A DNA stretch of 56,027 nt from IMG/VR virus record IMGVR_UViG_3300009285_001845, positions 1 to 56,027 of that record. One strand, 5' to 3'. This DNA comes from a virus. The notes under the pieces are model-generated. The model was not told the DNA's origin and ran no database searches. It saw nothing but the letters and a program-made list of their open reading frames with translations. Position 1 is the first letter of the stretch. Each line of letters starts with the position of its first letter. A program made the translations under genes and the position numbers. Shown piece after piece: positions 46,451-54,135 of the stretch.

Positions 46451-47248
46451 ATGGTGAATCCACAGACGTACGTTAACAAACAATTCCACGACTGGACCGT
46501 GCTTGCGATCCTTTCGCTGACTCGTGTCGGCACTCAGCGACGGCGCTTCGCGAGATGTCGATGCTCCTGCGGGACCATCAAGAATGTCGATCTGTCGCAT
46601 GTTGTGCGCGGCGGTAGCCGCAGTTGCGGGTGTCAAGTGCAAACGCGCCGCTCGATTGGACAACAATTCGGCCGCCTGCACATCGTGGCGCTTTCGCGTA
46701 ACCGCGCTGGTCGACGAATGGCGCGATGCACATGCTCCTGTGGGAATACGAAGGACATTTCGCTGTCGTCCATTCTTCGCGGTACGAGTCGGAGTTGCGG
46801 ATGCAGCATCGGCGAATCTGCGGCCAAGCGTAACCGTACACACGGTATGAGCAAGAGCCGAGAGTACCGAACATGGGCTGCTGCCAAGACGCGGTGCTAC
46901 AACCGACGCACTCGGTCCTACGCTGACTACGGGGCGCGTGGCATCACGATGTGTGACCAGTGGCTGAACGACTTCCCTACGTTCTTCCGAGACATGGGAC
47001 CGAAGCCGAGTCCCCTGCACTCCATGGAACGTATCGACAACAACGGCCAATACGCGCCTGAGAATTGCCGATGGGCACTGACGATTGACCAAAACAACAA
47101 CAACCGGCGCAGTCGGTACATCGAGTTCAACGGCAAGCGGCGCACGCTTGGGCAGTGGCTCGCTGAGACACGCTTGCCGAAGCAGATATTTCTGCTCAAC
47201 GTCATCGACGCGCTGACGGCTGAGAACAAGCGGCTGCGCCGTCAGTGA
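46451..47248 (+). CDS. HNH homing endonuclease (AP2-like), inverted in tail module
   Basis: Has 265 residues from MVNPQTYVNKQFHDW. Two zinc-finger-like units (CRCSCGTIKNV...SCGC; CTCSCGNTKDI...SCGC), then REYRTWAAAKTRCYNR, YADYGARGITMCDQW, SMERIDNNGQYAPENCRWAL and a coiled-coil end. Same family as the 26789-27424 product but with a doubled N-terminal finger. It is the only plus-strand gene in the late block and lies between two tail genes. Confidence 0.87.
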   Translation: MVNPQTYVNKQFHDWTVLAILSLTRVGTQRRRFARCRCSCGTIKNVDLSHVVRGGSRSCGCQVQTRRSIGQQFGRLHIVALSRNRAGRRMARCTCSCGNTKDISLSSILRGTSRSCGCSIGESAAKRNRTHGMSKSREYRTWAAAKTRCYNRRTRSYADYGARGITMCDQWLNDFPTFFRDMGPKPSPLHSMERIDNNGQYAPENCRWALTIDQNNNNRRSRYIEFNGKRRTLGQWLAETRLPKQIFLLNVIDALTAENKRLRRQ

Positions 47249-47250
47249 GA

Positions 47251-47517
47251 TCATTTCCCAACCCACCCGGTCGTGGTGGCCGTTCCGCTCTCTTTCACGA
47301 GAAAGCTCGTTCCTGCGCCGCCATTCGTACGAACGAATAGATCGCCCACGGACCCCGTCACAGCCCCCTCTGGCGTGCCAGTCCCCCACGTGATCCGCCG
47401 ATTCGCCGGCGAGCCCCGGAGCAGATCGGAGAACCATTCGAGAAACAACCGCGCCTCGACCGTGAGCACGCCCGTCTTCGGGTCAACGAATCGGATGGGG
47501 ACGAAGGGGGCAGGCAT
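47251..47517 (-). CDS. small tail-module protein
   Basis: Has 88 residues from MPAPFVPIRFVDPKTGVL: TVEARLFLEWFSDLLRG, then a Gly/Thr-rich strand part (GDLFVRTNGGAGTSFLVKE). Similar short proteins accompany podoviral tail genes. Begins one base after the gp10-like stop. Confidence 0.55.
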   Translation of the reverse strand: MPAPFVPIRFVDPKTGVLTVEARLFLEWFSDLLRGSPANRRITWGTGTPEGAVTGSVGDLFVRTNGGAGTSFLVKESGTATTTGWVGK

Positions 47518-47518
47518 G

Positions 47519-48997
47519 TCAGGCCGCGTCCGCCTCCGCGTCAATCGACGCATCGCGCCAGGCGTGGTCGGTCGGTTCGCTCGTCGCCACCTCGATCACC
47601 CAATCGTTCCCCTGTCCGAGCCGATTGATTTCGGCGCGCGTGCCGTACTGCCCCAGCGCCCCGGTGCCCATCAGGAGTTCATTGGAGTAGGTTTTTCCCC
47701 CGTCCACGCTGTACTTGAACATGACCTGCGGGTTGCTCCCCTGCCCCGTCGTCGCGGCGACACCCGCATCGCAGTCCAGCGCGAAGCGGTTGATCGTCAT
47801 CGACCGTTGCGGAACAAAGACGTGCGGGGCCCGCCGCACCCGGCGGATCGGATCGCCGTTGGCGTTATCGACATCGAGGTCGTCGTAGTAGGCGTCCGCC
47901 CGCAGCTGGTAAATCTTGCCGTCCTTCCGACTCCCGACGAGGTGCTTGTCGCCGAAGGCGAACGTATGGCAGCGCCCAAGGTGCGCTTCCTGCTCGCCGG
48001 TCGCAGGATTGAGATACCCCAGCTCGAACCAGATCGGCGGGTTCGTCGTCATGTTCGCCGCCCACGTCGCCTCTTCGGTCAGGAACGACACGACGAAGAG
48101 GAGCTGTCCGCGATAGAGCATCGTCCAGCACACGGCATCATCGGTGCGAGCGTAGGTCGACCAGATGTCCTCAACCCCGGGATGGCTGAACGGCACTGGG
48201 TTCAGGTTGACATCCCAGTACGCCCGACCTTTGCCGTGCTCGTTCTGCCCGATCCACGCCAAGGAGTTGTGGACCTTCGCAATTCCGGCAAACGGGTCGA
48301 TCCCGTGCTCGATGATGAGTTGCATCGGCGCAAAGGTGACAAGCGAATCCCCTGTGTTCTTCCACGGCTCAATCGTCTTGCTGCCGATCAGGTAGATCGT
48401 CTTGTTCATGACCGAGAGGTTCCGAATGTTGTCCGTCGTCTGCGCCTTCTGAAACACATCGGTGGAACCCCAAGACGTGCCATCAAACAGGTTCGAGTAG
48501 TTGACCTGACGGGTCTGGTACCCGACCGCGAGAAAGTAGCCATCCGAGAAGGCAATGGCCTGCACGTTGTCTGGAAAGTCGCTGTCGGTGATCTCGGCCC
48601 ACACGGAGGTCGACCAATTCCAGATGTAGCCGCTTCCGCCGCTACTGAACATCGCCTGCGATCCGCCGCTGCCGTTGACGGCGATCTGCGCCGGGAGTTG
48701 GCTCGCGGCCACATCCCCGAGCTTGGTCGCGCCGCCGGCTGCGGTGATCTGGTACGCCTCCGTGCCGCTGATGCAGAAACAGCGGTTATCCTCGTACTGG
48801 ATGGCGCGGATGGGACCGTTGCCGGCTGTGGCAAACAGGCGCGAGCCGGGCGTTGGCAGGAAGACCAGCGGCCCTGGCGGGCGGCTGCCCGGCACACCGG
48901 CCACGACGGGAATAAAATTGAGACACTGTTCCACCCCGAGCCGCGGGGATCGGTGGCGATAGGTACCTCCGATGAAGCCCTGGAACGGAATTATCAC
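47519..48997 (-). CDS. P22 gp10-like packaged-DNA stabilisation / tail hub protein
   Basis: Has 492 residues. The N terminus QGFIGGTYRHRSPRLGVEQC, NFIPVVAG and LPTPGSRLFATAG follows the gp10 pattern; the rest is a beta-propeller-like series (AIQYEDNRCFCISG, YIWNWSTSVWAEI, TIYLIGSKTIEPWKN, YARTDDAVCWTMLYRG) ending in a strand-rich domain. In P22 gp10 binds gp4 and the needle and closes the filled head. Order gp4-gp10 is preserved, with an endonuclease between. Confidence 0.82.
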   Translation of the reverse strand: MIIPFQGFIGGTYRHRSPRLGVEQCLNFIPVVAGVPGSRPPGPLVFLPTPGSRLFATAGNGPIRAIQYEDNRCFCISGTEAYQITAAGGATKLGDVAASQLPAQIAVNGSGGSQAMFSSGGSGYIWNWSTSVWAEITDSDFPDNVQAIAFSDGYFLAVGYQTRQVNYSNLFDGTSWGSTDVFQKAQTTDNIRNLSVMNKTIYLIGSKTIEPWKNTGDSLVTFAPMQLIIEHGIDPFAGIAKVHNSLAWIGQNEHGKGRAYWDVNLNPVPFSHPGVEDIWSTYARTDDAVCWTMLYRGQLLFVVSFLTEEATWAANMTTNPPIWFELGYLNPATGEQEAHLGRCHTFAFGDKHLVGSRKDGKIYQLRADAYYDDLDVDNANGDPIRRVRRAPHVFVPQRSMTINRFALDCDAGVAATTGQGSNPQVMFKYSVDGGKTYSNELLMGTGALGQYGTRAEINRLGQGNDWVIEVATSEPTDHAWRDASIDAEADAA

Positions 48998-49794
48998 GCG
49001 AGCTTTTCCTCTGTAGTTGTCTTGAGATAGGCCGTTGCTGCGCGCACGAATGCTTCGTCTTCAAGCGCAGCCAAGCGTGTGTTGCATCCATAGCACAGCA
49101 ATCCACGCACGGTGCCACTAACATGGTGGTGGTCAACAACCAACGGCAATGTTCCGGACTCATAACTGGGCGTCGCTCGACAAATCGCACACGCACCAGC
49201 CTGTGCAACTACGAGAGCGTCGTAGTCGTCCAAGGTGATTCCGTAGTTCTTTCGGAGCGCCTGATCTCTCGCTTTTGTCTTGTTGTACTGAGTCTTCTCG
49301 CAACGTAGCCGACAATCCTTACACCGGCTTGAGAGTAAATCGATGGCTGACGGAGCCTTAGAGAACTCCGTCGATGGTTTCCTTTCGTGACACGTGCTGC
49401 ATGTCTTATGGGCTGGAACCACACGGGCGGTCTTCCTTCGCCGCTCCAACCACCCATGTCCGTGCGCGAGCTTGCACGCACGGCACCACCCGCTGACACC
49501 CAGCCTGTACCGCTTGTCGGCGTAGAAGTCTGACAGCGACTTCGATTCATGACAGTGAGAGCACGTTTTTGTAGTTGGAGGGTCACTGGGCACGATACTG
49601 CGCGGCTGCTCAGTGGCCGCGAGCCGCTGTTGTTTGCGTTTCTCCCACCACATCCGGCAATATGCACTCCGACAGGTTTTACACCATGGATCGAGATTCC
49701 CCCTGTTTCCCCGATCTTGGCGACGCTGATATTCAGATACCGACTTGGTCTCGCCGCACTTTCGGCACTGCTTCATCGTGATGTCCCCAATCAC
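48994..49794 (-). CDS. endonuclease VII-type (HNH) mobile endonuclease
   Basis: Has 266 residues. Three tandem zinc ribbons (CRKCGETKSVSEY, CSHCHESKSLSDF, CSTCHERKPSTEF) precede the nuclease domain LRKNYGITLDDYDALVVAQA, CAICRATP, LVVDHHHVSGTVRGLLCYGCN, a recombination endonuclease VII fold. Inserted between gp4- and gp10-like genes with four-base overlaps. It could resolve branched DNA but its location in the tail operon fits a homing gene better. Confidence 0.85.
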   Translation of the reverse strand: MIGDITMKQCRKCGETKSVSEYQRRQDRGNRGNLDPWCKTCRSAYCRMWWEKRKQQRLAATEQPRSIVPSDPPTTKTCSHCHESKSLSDFYADKRYRLGVSGWCRACKLAHGHGWLERRRKTARVVPAHKTCSTCHERKPSTEFSKAPSAIDLLSSRCKDCRLRCEKTQYNKTKARDQALRKNYGITLDDYDALVVAQAGACAICRATPSYESGTLPLVVDHHHVSGTVRGLLCYGCNTRLAALEDEAFVRAATAYLKTTTEEKLA

Positions 49795-50510
49795 GCGCGA
49801 TACCTCCCAGATTCAATCAAGTAACCGCCTCCGCCCTGCGGAGCGTAGTCATTCCGCATTGGCGGTGGCCCTGGGTCATTCACACGTTCCAAGCGTTTCC
49901 ACGCCATCCGTTCTTCGTCGCGCATGTCAGCCGTCAATGCTTTGCCAAAAGGTCGAGCCAACTTGTTTCGCAACAGCAATCTAAACCACTCTTGGTACCC
50001 TGGGGTGAAGGTGTACTCGGTCGTCAGGTCCGAGAAGCCGGTCAAGGCGGTGGGCGTGCCCACCACGAGCGTCGCCGCCGTCGTCGGGACGGGAATGAAA
50101 AAGAGGGTGGCATTCGTGACCGTCGGCTCCATGAAAATAGAGTCCGGGACCTCACTCGTCAGCGTCTTGTCGTGGTAATAGAGGTATTCCTGCCTCGACA
50201 TGATGTGGAGCGGACTCTCCAGATCCTCCCCCACTCGCTTCACTGTCGCCGAGGCGAGAAAAATGGGACGCGCCTGCACGTAGTTACCGCTCGGGCCAAT
50301 CGTCCGCGAGGCGGTATCGGCCACGAGCGTGTACGAGGACCGCAGCACCGTGTAGATGACGCGCCGATCGAGTTCGGCGGAGTCGATGAGTTCCTGGAGG
50401 TACCGGAGCGCAAGCGTCCCGTCGCGGTCATTCAGCGACCGCCCGACGCCCAACACAGCCAGATCGGTCAGGGCGTCAGTGACGAGATCCTCGCCGGTCA
50501 GGGTGCTCAT
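49791..50510 (-). CDS. P22 gp4-like tail accessory / head-completion protein
   Basis: Has 239 residues: LTGEDLVTDALTDLAVLG, ALRYLQELIDSAE, YTVLRSSYTLVADTASRTIG, TEYTFTPGYQEWFRLLLRNKLA and a C-terminal tail with MAWKRLERVNDP match the gp4 family along the sequence. In P22 it joins the portal and starts tail assembly. Confidence 0.82.
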   Translation of the reverse strand: MSTLTGEDLVTDALTDLAVLGVGRSLNDRDGTLALRYLQELIDSAELDRRVIYTVLRSSYTLVADTASRTIGPSGNYVQARPIFLASATVKRVGEDLESPLHIMSRQEYLYYHDKTLTSEVPDSIFMEPTVTNATLFFIPVPTTAATLVVGTPTALTGFSDLTTEYTFTPGYQEWFRLLLRNKLARPFGKALTADMRDEERMAWKRLERVNDPGPPPMRNDYAPQGGGGYLIESGRYRA

Positions 50511-50523
50511 CGGCGGTCAGGCG

Positions 50524-51108
50524 TTACCCTTCAGCCGGTGCGGTGAGTGCGTCCATGCGCGCCGTCACGGCGGCCAGCACGCCTTTGCGCGGCCCTTTCG
50601 GGTTCCGCTGCTCCCGCGCGACGATCGCGTCCAGCTCGCCCAGATCCCTGATCTCGCCGATGACCTCCTCGGCCTGTGCCACGGTCACGCCCCACAGGCC
50701 GTCCGGACCCTCTGGTGTGTCCACGGCTGCCGGTGACGGCGGTGCCTCGCGCTCGGCCTTGGTCCACGGGTGATCCTGATAACCCGGCCCGAGCGCTAGG
50801 TCTGCCTCTGGACTGCCGACCGTCACGGGTTCCCCACCATCGCGGGGGTAGCGGATGGCCGGGTACGGGATCGGCGGCTTTGACGGCTTGACGTACTGGC
50901 TGACCACCGTGCCTTCCGGCGGATCCTGGGTCAGCGGGACGTAGCCAGAGGCGAACGCGGCCGGACTGTCAACCCAGCCATCACCAAGTTCCGCCTCCTT
51001 GGCAGCATTCAGAATCTCGACACCTTCTGGGGCCAGATCCTTGTGGTACCTGACGCACGGATACTTCCGAAAGACTTTCGGCTTCGCTGGCGCGACTGTG
51101 GCCATCAC
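50524..51108 (-). CDS. virion-module protein with repeated RYxxD-type motifs
   Basis: Has 194 residues. KYPCVRYHKDLAPEGVEILN...GDGWVDSPA and YPAIRYPRDGGEPVTVGS...GPGYQDHPW are two copies of the same unit, commonly seen in phage head-region proteins; the C-terminal part is helical. Function unknown. Confidence 0.6.
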   Translation of the reverse strand: MMATVAPAKPKVFRKYPCVRYHKDLAPEGVEILNAAKEAELGDGWVDSPAAFASGYVPLTQDPPEGTVVSQYVKPSKPPIPYPAIRYPRDGGEPVTVGSPEADLALGPGYQDHPWTKAEREAPPSPAAVDTPEGPDGLWGVTVAQAEEVIGEIRDLGELDAIVAREQRNPKGPRKGVLAAVTARMDALTAPAEG

Positions 51109-51117
51109 TCCCTCCTG

Positions 51118-51441
51118 TTACTTGCCGCCATCGGCAGCGGTTTGCAGCGTCACGCGGGCCGTCCCGCTCGTCCACGCCGAGGCCCGCGCCCGGACGGTGC
51201 TGTAGCCGCCGCAGTTCGCCGACCATGCCCCAGCCGCCGTCGCTGAGGTCGCCGCCGTGGCGCTGTTGCTTGGCACCATGTTCAAGGCGACAAAGGTGCC
51301 ATCTTCAATGCACGCCTCAAACTCAATGGTGCCGACAAACGTACCGGCGAGCTGGAGTCCAACGGCCCCGGCCCCGCGGACATCGATGCTGACGACTTCT
51401 TCATCGGCGTCGATGACGCCGCGGACGCTGTTGTCAATCAT
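51118..51441 (-). CDS. beta-rich head-decoration-like protein
   Basis: Has 107 residues: VVSIDVRGAGAVGLQLAG, TIEFEACIEDGTFVALNM, then Ala/Thr/Ser-rich strands (STVRARASAWTSGTARVTLQ). The pattern resembles small carbohydrate-binding-like decoration proteins of phage capsids (inference). Ends next to the gene above. Confidence 0.5.
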   Translation of the reverse strand: MIDNSVRGVIDADEEVVSIDVRGAGAVGLQLAGTFVGTIEFEACIEDGTFVALNMVPSNSATAATSATAAGAWSANCGGYSTVRARASAWTSGTARVTLQTAADGGK

Positions 51442-52481
51442 GCGGGCACCTGTTGAGAAAGACTGGAGACCTCACGAGGCCAACGGGCACACCAGCGCGC
51501 GGCCAGCACCCCGATGCCAATGCTCACGGCCGTCATCGCCGGATAGAGGTGGTATTCATGGACAAACTCGGTTGAGGCAAACACGAAGCGTGGCGCCACG
51601 TAGATGGCCACCCAGCTAATGACCCAGGCAAGCGTTGGCGCGCGCCGCCAGGCCCACACGCCGATCACGGCGGTTTGAAGCGTGAGCAGTATCGCCACGA
51701 GTCGCGTCGTCAGGGACAGCCCGACAATGTCGTGGTCAATCGAGAACCCGTCTGGCCAGACGACCAGGGGAAGCAGATGCCAGACCGCCGTGAGTTGCAG
51801 GGTCACGAAGGTAGGCCAATCGCTCACCCACCCGCCATTCTGATGGGCCGTCACCACCCAACTCGACACGGTCCACCATGTCGCGCCCGCCACGACCCCG
51901 AGGCCGCACCAGAGCGCATTGAGCAGAAACCCGGTTTGTGGCAGCCAGCGCCGAAAGACCAGCAACGTGAGCACGACGAGCGGCACGGCGATGAGGCCGA
52001 TTTCCTTGCTCAGCGCGGCCCCGAGCAGTGCCGCGCCCGCCACGGCGAGGCGCCACATCCCGCGCTGATCGGTCCAGGTCAGCACCAACCAGACCGCGAG
52101 CAGGCTGAACACTGCCACCAGCAGCTCGCCGCGCGCGCTCAGGTAACTCACGGCTTCGCTCTGCATCGGATGGAGGAGCAGCGCCGTGGCCGCTAGGACG
52201 CCTGCCAGTGGCGTCGCGATCACGGCTGTAACGGTGTAGACGAGGACACCGACAGTGAGATGGAGGCTGACATTGAGAGCGTGCTGTGCCAGCGCGTCTG
52301 TGCCAAGCACCTCGTACGTCCACTGTGTCAGGCCCCGCCCAGGCACCATCCACGTCGCGTCGGCTTGGAGAAAATGCGGATCTTCGTAGACAAACGGAGC
52401 CATCCGCAGAGGGCTGTAGACGAGCGCCGTCATCAAGAGCAGGAGTCCGAGCGTTACTCGGATTGATGTGCGCCGATCCAT
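51438..52481 (-). CDS. multi-pass membrane glycosyltransferase, TMTC/PMT-like
   Basis: Has 347 residues with about eight membrane segments. VYEDPHFLQ near residue 32 carries the acidic loop after the first helix typical of GT-C enzymes; LLHPMQSEAVSYLSARGELL is close to the signature of TMTC-type O-mannosyltransferases, and WPDGFSIDHDI resembles their PxxLSxDY loop. It would use a lipid-linked sugar to modify an exported protein or surface polymer. A metazoan/bacterial TMTC carries TPRs after this domain; here the TPR part is a separate gene directly upstream. Confidence 0.7.
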   Translation of the reverse strand: MDRRTSIRVTLGLLLLMTALVYSPLRMAPFVYEDPHFLQADATWMVPGRGLTQWTYEVLGTDALAQHALNVSLHLTVGVLVYTVTAVIATPLAGVLAATALLLHPMQSEAVSYLSARGELLVAVFSLLAVWLVLTWTDQRGMWRLAVAGAALLGAALSKEIGLIAVPLVVLTLLVFRRWLPQTGFLLNALWCGLGVVAGATWWTVSSWVVTAHQNGGWVSDWPTFVTLQLTAVWHLLPLVVWPDGFSIDHDIVGLSLTTRLVAILLTLQTAVIGVWAWRRAPTLAWVISWVAIYVAPRFVFASTEFVHEYHLYPAMTAVSIGIGVLAARWCARWPREVSSLSQQVPA

Positions 52482-52879
52482 GTGGCCATCCGTTGTATCG
52501 TCGGGCTTTGTGGCATCCGCGTCGCCACCTGGCCGGCCAGTGACACCGCCTCGTACACGTGTCCGGTCTGCAACTGCAAGAGTGCTAAGTTGATCTCGCC
52601 AACCGCTCGCCCGACGATCTGTTCCTCACGGGATCGCCCCGGAGCTTGAGCGAGACGGATCCCGGTTTCGTACGCCTCCGTGGCGAGCGCCTCGTCGCCA
52701 TCGATCACGTACTGTTTCCCGAGGTTGATCCACGGCCTCGGCTTGAGTGGCGCGTGGGCCGCGGCGTCGACCCACAGCGCCGGTTCATTCGTCCACAGAG
52801 GGACCCGCTCCTGGCTGGTGATGACGGTCCAGAGGACCGCCACCACCACCACCGCCGCGATGCGGACCCCTCGCCACAT
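52454..52879 (-). CDS. membrane-anchored TPR protein, possible partner of the glycosyltransferase
   Basis: Has 141 residues from MWRGVRIAAVVVVAVLW (membrane helix), then VPLWTNEPALWVDAAAHAPLKPRP, NLGKQYVIDGDEALATEAYE and NLALLQLQTGHVYEAVSLAG, two TPR units. Trp-rich linker followed by TPRs equals the C-terminal part of TMTC-like proteins. The start overlaps the upstream stop (TGATG) and the stop overlaps the enzyme gene by 28 bases. Confidence 0.6.
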   Translation of the reverse strand: MWRGVRIAAVVVVAVLWTVITSQERVPLWTNEPALWVDAAAHAPLKPRPWINLGKQYVIDGDEALATEAYETGIRLAQAPGRSREEQIVGRAVGEINLALLQLQTGHVYEAVSLAGQVATRMPQSPTIQRMATWIGAHQSE

Positions 52880-53385
52880 CAGCCCGTCCGGTTGAAGCTG
52901 TCCCATGTCAGGGGCAGCGTGTTGGTCCCGCGCCATCGGCTGTTCGACGCCATACAGTTCCAGATGTTGCCGTTGCTGGTATTCACCCACGGTTGGATCG
53001 CGGCCTGCCCGCTGCCGCGCGTGCAATCCTGCGAGAAGTCCGGATCCACCTGCTTGAAGTCGTTGTTCTGCGCAGTGACCAGGATATTCGTCGCGTTATC
53101 ATGCGCCCGCTGTTGGGTCCCGTCCACGCCGCGGCCAATACGGATCAGCGTGGCAGTGCCAGCGGCACCACCAATCAATTCCTGGATCCGCACGACTTCC
53201 CAGTCGATCAGCACGAGTTGTCCCACGACAAAGCCCGTGGAACTCGTGACCGTCATCGTGGTGTCGGTCGCAGCCAGGTTCGCGTTCAGCGTGGTTGCCG
53301 TCAGGAGCCGCTGCGCCTGGGCTGGCAGAGCACTGAGCAGCAGGAGTGCCGCGGCAGTGCTCAGCATCCGCATCGTTGTTTTCAT
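52879..53385 (-). CDS. secreted beta-rich protein
   Basis: Has 168 residues from ATG 53385, with AGGAAGGAG five bases upstream. Sec signal MKTTMRMLSTAAALLLLSAL, cut near AQAQ; then TATTLNANLAATDTTMTVTS and FVVGQLVLIDWEVVRIQEL, a beta domain of a type usual in phage structural proteins, with two Cys pairs in the second half. The same frame is open upstream into the GIY-YIG gene. A signal peptide on this domain is odd and may put it in the host envelope as a glycosylation substrate (inference). Confidence 0.65.
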   Translation of the reverse strand: MKTTMRMLSTAAALLLLSALPAQAQRLLTATTLNANLAATDTTMTVTSSTGFVVGQLVLIDWEVVRIQELIGGAAGTATLIRIGRGVDGTQQRAHDNATNILVTAQNNDFKQVDPDFSQDCTRGSGQAAIQPWVNTSNGNIWNCMASNSRWRGTNTLPLTWDSFNRTG

Positions 53386-54123
53386 CACTGTCTCCTTCCT
53401 GTTTCGATGCGGGTGTCGTCGTGCCACCTCATCGGCTTTACGTTCTGGCGTCAGCGACGCCCACCATGCGCGTTTCTTTTCAGCGATTTGTCCGCCTTGA
53501 TTGAATCCGCGCCGGCTGACTTCAAACGCCTTTTGCTCTGGCGAGAGAGATGCCCACCAAGCGCGCCGATGTCGTGAGTTGGCGTGTCTTGCTTCCGGAG
53601 TGTTTCGCGTCACCTTCAGCCGCGCCTTCGCTGCTTCCGACCACGGAATGCCCTTGTTCCTGGCTTCACGCACAATACCGCTGGCTTCTTCGCGTGCGCG
53701 CCGTTTGAGCTGGCCCTGACGGCATGCTTCTCGAAAGTCCTCAGTCATGACCTTCCCCTTCGACCATGGCACCCGCCCAGTATTGGCGCGAGACATGATC
53801 GCGCGCTGCTCTGGCGGCATCTGCCAACCGTAGTTGCCAGGCCCGCCCCCAGCGATGTTGTAGCCGTTGGGCGACAGTGCACCTCGTTCGAGAATCAGTC
53901 GGCGTTCGAGTTCGACCAATTCCTCGTACGTGGTGGCCGTGGCCAACGGCTCGATGCGAAATGCCTTCGCGCCGTACGTCCGCATCGCGTTGTACAGCGG
54001 CGTCGTCAGACCGTGCCGAAACGCAGCCTGACGATGCCGAGCCATCCGTGAGGCAAGCGATCGGACGGTGATGCCGACGTACTCTTTGCCCGTGATCGTG
54101 TTGAGGATGCGATAGACAGTCAT
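52879..54123 (-). CDS. GIY-YIG homing endonuclease, frame continuous with the secreted protein
   Basis: From ATG 54123 (AGGAGG eight bases upstream; ATG 54129 also possible). The GIY-YIG part is VYRILNTITGKEYVGITVR, with LASRMARHRQAAF and TYEELVELERRLIL, followed by NUMOD3-like repeats (SRANTGRVPWSKGK, RRAWWASLSPEQKAFEVSRR, KKRAWWASLTPERKADEV). No stop occurs before the ATG of the secreted protein at 53385, so ribosomes could make a fusion of about 414 residues. The endonuclease proper is about 54123-53386. Confidence 0.85.
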   Translation of the reverse strand: MTVYRILNTITGKEYVGITVRSLASRMARHRQAAFRHGLTTPLYNAMRTYGAKAFRIEPLATATTYEELVELERRLILERGALSPNGYNIAGGGPGNYGWQMPPEQRAIMSRANTGRVPWSKGKVMTEDFREACRQGQLKRRAREEASGIVREARNKGIPWSEAAKARLKVTRNTPEARHANSRHRRAWWASLSPEQKAFEVSRRGFNQGGQIAEKKRAWWASLTPERKADEVARRHPHRNRKETVMKTTMRMLSTAAALLLLSALPAQAQRLLTATTLNANLAATDTTMTVTSSTGFVVGQLVLIDWEVVRIQELIGGAAGTATLIRIGRGVDGTQQRAHDNATNILVTAQNNDFKQVDPDFSQDCTRGSGQAAIQPWVNTSNGNIWNCMASNSRWRGTNTLPLTWDSFNRTG

Positions 54124-54135
54124 GTGCATCGCCTC

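Noticed and set aside
46403-47437. 344-codon minus-strand frame through the plus-strand HNH gene
   Set aside because: It is the antisense of a recognisable HNH gene and carries no domain; it joins no neighbouring tail gene.
47273-49030. 585-codon plus-strand frame
   Set aside because: Antisense of the gp10-like gene; composition (Arg, Val, His rich, no domain) is that of a shadow frame in G+C-rich DNA.
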